64,000 nucleotides of DNA from Bhargavaea massiliensis. GTDB taxonomy: Bacteria > Bacillota > Bacilli > Bacillales_A > Planococcaceae. The position numbers and the translations under genes were made by a program. The stretch is from positions 186,001-250,000 of the forward strand of contig NZ_JAHBCJ010000001.1 in assembly GCF_018390575.1 (NCBI RefSeq), read 5' to 3'. Shown here one piece after another: positions 59,540 to 64,000 of the stretch. The notes beneath the pieces were generated by a model. That model had not been told where the DNA came from. It was given only the letters and a program-made list of their open reading frames with translations, and did not search any database. Each line of letters starts with the position of its first letter. The stretch's first letter is position 1.

Positions 59540-60265
59540 TTACGGTTGCAGTGCTTGATAAATGTATGCATAAAGATCTTCGTCAATTTCGTATTGCAGC
59601 TCATTGCCAGGGTGATCATAATGAAACTGCTCAGCCTGTTTCCGGAGCTCAGGATCTTTTCCGGAGAAGGTATCCACAATGTCATTCCATCTCTGTGCAA
59701 ATTTTCGTACTTCAGGAGATGAGGGGGACGTTCCCTTCATCTTCTCCTTCCTGATCTGTCCAATAAGACTTTTGAACTCTTCCTCCAAACGGGCCACCTG
59801 TTGTTCGTCTGTTTTTTCAAATGTCTTCCGCATACCCGCCATCTGCTGTTCTGAAAAGTACTTGTTCTGATTTAATTTGAATGCCTCCAATAAGTTCAAA
59901 ATGTCTTCCACCGTTCTTGCCTGGTGATGTCGGGCGGCAAGCAAAGCTGTCTCCAGCTCCTCCAACAACCTTTGACTCCTGCTTATTTCACGCCGCACCT
60001 GATCAATCTGTGCCTGGATGATGGATACCGCGGAATCTTTTCTGTCATGGCTGAGTGTGACCTGGATTTCCTTTAGTGAAAGTCCCAGTTGCTTTAACGA
60101 CAGGATGGGCTGCAGTCTTTCCATATCCTCTTTTGTATATTGTCTATGGCCGGTCTCCGTATGCCGTGATGGAGAGAACAGTCCGATTTGGTCATAATGT
60201 CTCAGAGTCCTTACCGTCAGGCCTGCAAGCTCGGCAAGCTCTCCAATCTTCCATGATTCTTTCAT
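59540..60265 (-). CDS. MerR-family regulator with TipAS-type domain
   Basis: 241 aa. N-terminal MerR HTH (WKIGELAELAGLTVRTLRHYDQIGLFSPS, TGHRQYTKEDMERLQ), a coiled-coil dimer helix (residues 80-115) and a C-terminal TipAS antibiotic-recognition domain (FEKTDEQQVARLEEEF, KFAQRWNDIVDTFSG). Likely senses a drug-like ligand and activates a resistance gene, here unknown. 37 bp after hslO, same direction. Confidence 0.88.
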   Translation of the reverse strand: MKESWKIGELAELAGLTVRTLRHYDQIGLFSPSRHTETGHRQYTKEDMERLQPILSLKQLGLSLKEIQVTLSHDRKDSAVSIIQAQIDQVRREISRSQRLLEELETALLAARHHQARTVEDILNLLEAFKLNQNKYFSEQQMAGMRKTFEKTDEQQVARLEEEFKSLIGQIRKEKMKGTSPSSPEVRKFAQRWNDIVDTFSGKDPELRKQAEQFHYDHPGNELQYEIDEDLYAYIYQALQP

Positions 60266-60302
60266 ATTGCCATTCCCCGCTTCCTCATTTCGCCTGCCGC
60301 CT

Positions 60303-61163
60303 TTACATTAAAGATACGACCTCCTCGGCCATAAATGAATATCTCTTGCCGCAAACGTGGCAGAAGGTTTCAATGGTTCGATTGTCTTTTATCGTTTTGC
60401 TGATTTCCTCTTTTCCCAGCGACTGCAGGAGTCCAATAAACAACTCTCTCGTGCAGCCACAGAAAAAGCGGCATTCGCTTGTTCCAATCAGCTTCATATC
60501 CTTAAACACCTTTTGAAGAGCTTCTTCGCTCCCTGTGAAATTCCCTGCTTTTATCTCATCCAGAAGTTCCCGTTCTGCCCCTAAGGTTCGTTTCAGTTCG
60601 TCTAACAATTCCGGAGAAGCTCCGGGCAGCAGTTGTGCATAGATGGCATGGGCAGAGATCGGCTCACCGTCAGGACCCAGCCTGACGGGCGCGGCAAAGT
60701 GAGTCAGGGTCTGATCACTCTGCATAAAATGACGCGCGAAATCTTCCGCAATGTTTTGTGCCGGCATATCGGTGATGCTCGTATACTGGTGCAGATCGTT
60801 GCCTTTTACCATCCTGAGCATGCCCCTTGGACCGATCAGATCATGAGTTGAGCCGTATTGGCATTCCTGCATATCAAATAGTGCTTCGTTGAGATAGCCC
60901 CTTATATTTCCTCGGGCATCTGCGTCTGCCGAAATTTTCTGCGTACGGTCACTCATTGAAAGCGCCAGGCTAAGCCTCTGATTCCCTTTTAGTGTTCCGG
61001 TCAGAATGCCCATCAAGGAGAGGGTCTGGGCAAGAAGGAGCTTGGGGACAGCCGGAACCCTTTCGTTCATCTGATACACTTTCCGGACCAGTTCAGTCTG
61101 ATCAGCCATATACAGCCTGATCTGATCGTTGCCGACCAACATTTTGATGATCAAGTTCTTCAT
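60303..61163 (-). CDS. hslO: Hsp33 redox-regulated chaperone
   Basis: 286 aa from ATG 61163 (GGAGG 7 bases upstream); a GTG two codons earlier is possible. C-terminal zinc/redox switch CRFFCGC and CHVC (C-x-C and C-x2-C). Oxidative and heat stress release zinc and activate holdase function. Followed by the MerR gene. Confidence 0.95.
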   Translation of the reverse strand: MKNLIIKMLVGNDQIRLYMADQTELVRKVYQMNERVPAVPKLLLAQTLSLMGILTGTLKGNQRLSLALSMSDRTQKISADADARGNIRGYLNEALFDMQECQYGSTHDLIGPRGMLRMVKGNDLHQYTSITDMPAQNIAEDFARHFMQSDQTLTHFAAPVRLGPDGEPISAHAIYAQLLPGASPELLDELKRTLGAERELLDEIKAGNFTGSEEALQKVFKDMKLIGTSECRFFCGCTRELFIGLLQSLGKEEISKTIKDNRTIETFCHVCGKRYSFMAEEVVSLM

Positions 61164-61245
61164 AGCCACACCTCCGTTTCAACTGTTTGTTCACACTTTA
61201 AATCATGACGTTACGTAAGGTTCAAGCGTTAAATGCCAAAACACC

Positions 61246-61273
61246 AAAAACCCTCTCTGAAGTTCAGAGAGGG
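61246..61273. terminator. Terminator of the DMT gene
   Basis: CCCTCTCTGAA and TTCAGAGAGGG form a perfect 11-bp stem next to AAAAA (TTTTT on the minus strand). Confidence 0.92.
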
Positions 61274-61289
61274 CGGTTCCGGATAAGGT

Positions 61290-61724
61290 TCACTTCTGGT
61301 TGAACAAGTATAGCGACACAAACAGCAGCACAATCGCGATCAGCTTTTTGGCATCGACCGGGAAGCGTTCCCCTCCGAACAGCCCGAAATGGTCGATCAC
61401 CGCGCCCATGATCATCTGTCCCGCAATAATTCCGGCCAGAGCCGCCGCCACACCGATTTTCGGCACGGAAAAGACCAGAATGAGCACATAAACCGCACCC
61501 ATAAGCCCTCCAAGCAGCTGCCATTTCGGAACCGATGCCACGGCCAGCAAGTTTCCGTTCCCGAAAAAGATAACGGCAAAGAACAGCGCGAGCGTGCCGA
61601 TCAGAAACGAAATGAAAGACGCTTCGATTACTCCGACGTTTCTGCCCAGGTTCCCATTGACCTGGCTCTGTATGGCGACGGCGATGCCGCCGATCAATGC
61701 GAGTAACGGAAATAGCAGCTTCAT
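61290..61724 (-). CDS. DMT-family (DUF606/YdcZ-type) membrane protein
   Basis: 144 aa, five TM helices: LLFPLLALIGGIAVAIQSQVN at the start, ASFISFLIGTLALFF, GVAAALAGIIAGQMIMG and IVLLFVSLYLFNQK. DUF606 proteins are small DMT transporters that may act as pairs. Substrate unknown. A lone gene here. Confidence 0.88.
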   Translation of the reverse strand: MKLLFPLLALIGGIAVAIQSQVNGNLGRNVGVIEASFISFLIGTLALFFAVIFFGNGNLLAVASVPKWQLLGGLMGAVYVLILVFSVPKIGVAAALAGIIAGQMIMGAVIDHFGLFGGERFPVDAKKLIAIVLLFVSLYLFNQK

Positions 61725-61819
61725 TCAACATACTCCCCTTGCGAACAAGTCGTCTTAAAGTCTTTTTGAATATTGTATCAGAACGGTTCGCCCTTGCCCG
61801 AATCCAGGGCATTCAAATA

Positions 61820-61845
61820 CCCTTTCCGACGGTATCCGGAAAGGG
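61820..61845 (-). terminator. Probable terminator of the SDR gene
   Basis: CCCTTTCC and GGAAAGGG form a perfect 8-bp stem just after the stop; the following T run is short (TATTTG). Confidence 0.6.
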
Positions 61846-61866
61846 ATGGTTTGTCTCACATCGGCC

Positions 61867-62487
61867 TTAGTAGGCGATTCCTACACGTTTCCTGATATAT
61901 TCGCTGCTTCCGATCTGGCCATATGCGAATTCGGCCGTGTCCGGCACTGAGATCCTGCTGCCGCCTTCCGGCAGGAAATCCGCTTCCGTCCGGTAGTTGC
62001 CCAATCGCTCGCCCTCCGGCAAGTATGTCGGGCAGACGATGGTCCAATCGAGATCCGATTGCTTTAGCAAATTATAGACTTTCTCATGTTCTTCGGCGGC
62101 ACGGGTTGTTTTGCGCTTGGATTCACTGGACTGATAGCGCAGGATTTCCGGATGGACCCGGCTCTGCAGGATTCCGGCAGTCCCGATCGTGATAATCCGC
62201 TTGATGCCTTCCGTTTCCATGGCCTTGATGATCAGCGGCATGCTTTCCGAGAGTGTCGTGCCTCCATCCGTATTGAGTGCGCTGATCACCACGTCCATTT
62301 CATGCATGGCGCGTGCAATCGCCGCTCTATTTAAAACATTCCCTTGAATGACAGTGAGATTTACATGATTCAATTGAACCTTTTCCGGGGTGCGCACCAG
62401 TACGGTGACATGATATCCGTCCTGTAGGGCATAAGTGACGATTTGACTTCCAACTCGTCCAGTCCCCCCTAAAATTAAGATATTCAC
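61867..62487 (-). CDS. Atypical SDR, NAD(P)H-binding protein
   Basis: 206 aa from GTG 62487 (GGAGG 7 bases upstream). Rossmann motif ILGGTGRVGSQI, VISALNTDG, and IVCPTYLPEGE near the C-terminus; member of the NmrA/BVR-B-like NAD(P)-binding group. Probable reductase or redox sensor. Confidence 0.85.
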   Translation of the reverse strand: MNILILGGTGRVGSQIVTYALQDGYHVTVLVRTPEKVQLNHVNLTVIQGNVLNRAAIARAMHEMDVVISALNTDGGTTLSESMPLIIKAMETEGIKRIITIGTAGILQSRVHPEILRYQSSESKRKTTRAAEEHEKVYNLLKQSDLDWTIVCPTYLPEGERLGNYRTEADFLPEGGSRISVPDTAEFAYGQIGSSEYIRKRVGIAY

Positions 62488-62979
62488 GAATAAGCCTCCT
62501 TGACGCCGGTCTGGGTGACAATACGTGCCATTGAGACCGTACGTCTTACGCTCTTAAATAGATGCATTTTAATCGTTGACTCTATTTCAAATTCTACAGG
62601 AGCTTGATTTAGAACAGAAGGAGCACTACCTTATCCGGCATAATTCCTAGGAATCGCAAAAAATCGCAGGGGATTCTACACGGTTTTTCTGGAAAAGTTA
62701 ATCTTCTATTGCCTCTTCCAGAGTTATTCTGACTTCAGAACTGGAGCTTCTTCTGTAACTACTTCTTCTTCAACCGGTTCAACCGTACCATGAACAGCTG
62801 AATTCGGAGCAGCATGTAATTTTGCCGTCTTACTGCACGTACACTTACTTGTGATTGGCCAGTTTTCTCTGCTTTAGCTTGAACCTGAGCCCCTAAAGGA
62901 ACAAAAACAGATCGCTTGCAACTCAATGCAAAGCGATCCGTTTTCGCTATTAATGCTCTCAATTAAATTTTTTGCATTT
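62488..62979. other. AT-rich gap with a possible gene fragment
   Basis: No intact gene. On the minus strand from about 62873 to 62724 a short frame reads KCTCSKTAKLHAAPNSA and later TVEPVEEEVVTEEAPVLKSE before a stop, with coding-like composition, while the preceding part runs in a neighbouring frame (QAKAEKTGQSQVSVRAV). This may be the frameshifted tail of a lost gene; no family recognised. The terminator at 62903-62944 belongs to the next gene. Confidence 0.4.
62903..62944 (-). terminator. Terminator of the quinone oxidoreductase gene
   Basis: GATCGCTTTGCA and TTGCAAGCGATC pair (one mismatch) and are followed by TGTTTTTG on the minus strand, 36 bases after the stop. Confidence 0.9.
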
Positions 62980-63915
62980 TTACCTTATTTCAATGACAAT
63001 CTTGCCTTTCGCATGATGGCTTTCGCTTAGGGCATGCGCTTCCTTGATCCCTTCCTCGGATAGAGGAAATCTATGTCCAATAACCACTTTGAGTTTGTTT
63101 TGTTCCAGAAGATCAGCCATCTTTGCTAGTTGTTCTCCATTGGGATCAAGCCAAACATTGCCTGATTTTATGTTTTTCTGTGAAGCGATTTCTTGATCTG
63201 GGTTAGAAACAATAGATGCCAGCCTTCCGCCTTCTTTTAACACAGTAAAGCTTTTTTTCTGAATTTCTCCTCCCATTGAATCAAGTACGAAATCATAATC
63301 TTTAAGAACTTTTTCAAAATCTTGCTTTTTGTAATCAATCACTTCATCAGCTCCGAGTGACTTTAAAAATTCAACATTATGGGTTCCGGCTGTAGTCGCC
63401 ACATAAGCACCGGCTTCTTTGGCAAGCTGGACGGCAAATGTTCCTACGCCTCCCGCTCCTGCATGAATGAGGACTTTTTCACCTTTTTTGATATTACCAA
63501 AATCGAATAGACACTGCCATGCTGTCAGGCCAGCAAGCGGAACACAGGCGGCTTCTTCAAAGCTTATATTATCCGGGATTCTGGCGAGCAAATGTTGATC
63601 TACTGCCGTATATTCCGCATACGTTCCCCGATTTGTCGTTTCAGGACGAGCAAACACCCTGTCCCCAGCTTTAAAGTCTGTAACCTTTTCACCAACTTCA
63701 TCAACGATACCTGCAGCATCCCATCCTAAAATAATCGGGAAATCAAACGGTATCATTTCTTTCAGGTATCCTTCTCGAAGCTTCCAGTCAATTGGATTAA
63801 TCGAAGTAGCATGGAGCTTCACAATGACTTGTTTTTCTCCAGGAACAGGCTTTTCAAATTCCGTTTCTTTCAATTGTTCTTTTCCGCCATATTGATCAAT
63901 CACAATTGCCTTCAT
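62980..63915 (-). CDS. NADP-dependent quinone oxidoreductase-like enzyme
   Basis: 311 aa zinc-free MDR: MKAIVIDQYGGKEQLK, ATSINPIDWKLREG, LGWDAAGIVDEVG, VLIHAGAGGVGTFAVQLAK (NADPH site) and DFVLDSMGGE. Probably reduces quinones or enals. GAGGAG before ATG 63915. The gene is clearly A+T-richer than most of the window and may have been acquired recently. Confidence 0.9.
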   Translation of the reverse strand: MKAIVIDQYGGKEQLKETEFEKPVPGEKQVIVKLHATSINPIDWKLREGYLKEMIPFDFPIILGWDAAGIVDEVGEKVTDFKAGDRVFARPETTNRGTYAEYTAVDQHLLARIPDNISFEEAACVPLAGLTAWQCLFDFGNIKKGEKVLIHAGAGGVGTFAVQLAKEAGAYVATTAGTHNVEFLKSLGADEVIDYKKQDFEKVLKDYDFVLDSMGGEIQKKSFTVLKEGGRLASIVSNPDQEIASQKNIKSGNVWLDPNGEQLAKMADLLEQNKLKVVIGHRFPLSEEGIKEAHALSESHHAKGKIVIEIR

Positions 63916-64000
63916 TTAATCCACTCCTCTATTTTTAAAGACCATAAAAGAAATAGCTTTGAGATGTCTTTCTTGGCTAAATTACAATCTGGAGCCGCCT

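Overview
The window looks like a chromosomal segment of a fairly GC-rich, endospore-lineage Bacillales member, with Planococcaceae-like gene content; the genus cannot be fixed from the sequence alone. The evidence is a sporulation block in the B. subtilis order (cwlD, salA, gerD, kbaA, a pdaB-like gene, then tRNA-Asn/tRNA-Thr), strong AGGAGG-type ribosome binding sites, frequent GTG/TTG starts, GlcT/FruR/PhnF-type regulators, and Bacillaceae-type intergenic repeats.

Layout. 1-7 kb is a patchy accessory stretch: a broken MaoC-like gene, a membrane-anchored Mrr-type nuclease, a YugN-like gene, a MoxR/VWA pair, small membrane proteins, a methyltransferase and a papain-like amidase, ending at a tRNA-Thr/tRNA-Asn pair with a partial tRNA-Thr copy 1 kb away. 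7-13 kb is the sporulation/germination block, with a DinB gene and a GNAT gene broken by one stop codon. 13-15.4 kb holds glnA and ogt. 15.5-27.4 kb is a C-P lyase locus read on the minus strand: phnGHIJKML plus a PHP-domain phosphoesterase, then the phnDCEE transporter, with a Pho-box-like site upstream and a PhnF-type regulator nearby. 27.6-36.7 kb has a hydrolase, a thioesterase, a PTS sugar operon (EIIA, GlcT, EIICB, HPr) with cre and an antitermination leader, isoprenoid genes (fni, phytoene/squalene synthase), an LLM oxidoreductase and a second YugN. 36.8-42.5 kb is fruRKA beside ptsHI. 42.7-49.8 kb has two MFS pumps with a MarR regulator, an HTH/F1-ATPase-beta-like fusion, a SET protein, a bacterial NO synthase and an AcuI-like reductase. 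50-59.3 kb is a complete mnxABCDEFG manganese-oxidase operon with three extra coat-type genes and a MITE-like repeat. 59.5-64 kb has MerR, Hsp33, DMT, SDR and an AT-richer quinone oxidoreductase.

How the genes work together. The phn genes form one phosphonate uptake and C-P bond cleavage pathway, probably switched on by phosphate starvation. The two PTS blocks share the phosphoryl-transfer chain PtsI-HPr. The mnx block would coat mother-cell-made spore surfaces with a Mn(II)-oxidising multicopper oxidase; a near-consensus sigma-K promoter precedes mnxD.

The most unusual signals are six intergenic arrays of short repeats, five phased exactly every 21 bp and one with a single 19-bp step, each with its own core sequence; the HTH protein built on an F1-beta fold with a ruined P-loop; and a MITE-like element that supplies the last codons of an mnx-type gene. 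All calls come from reading the sequence; no database search was run.
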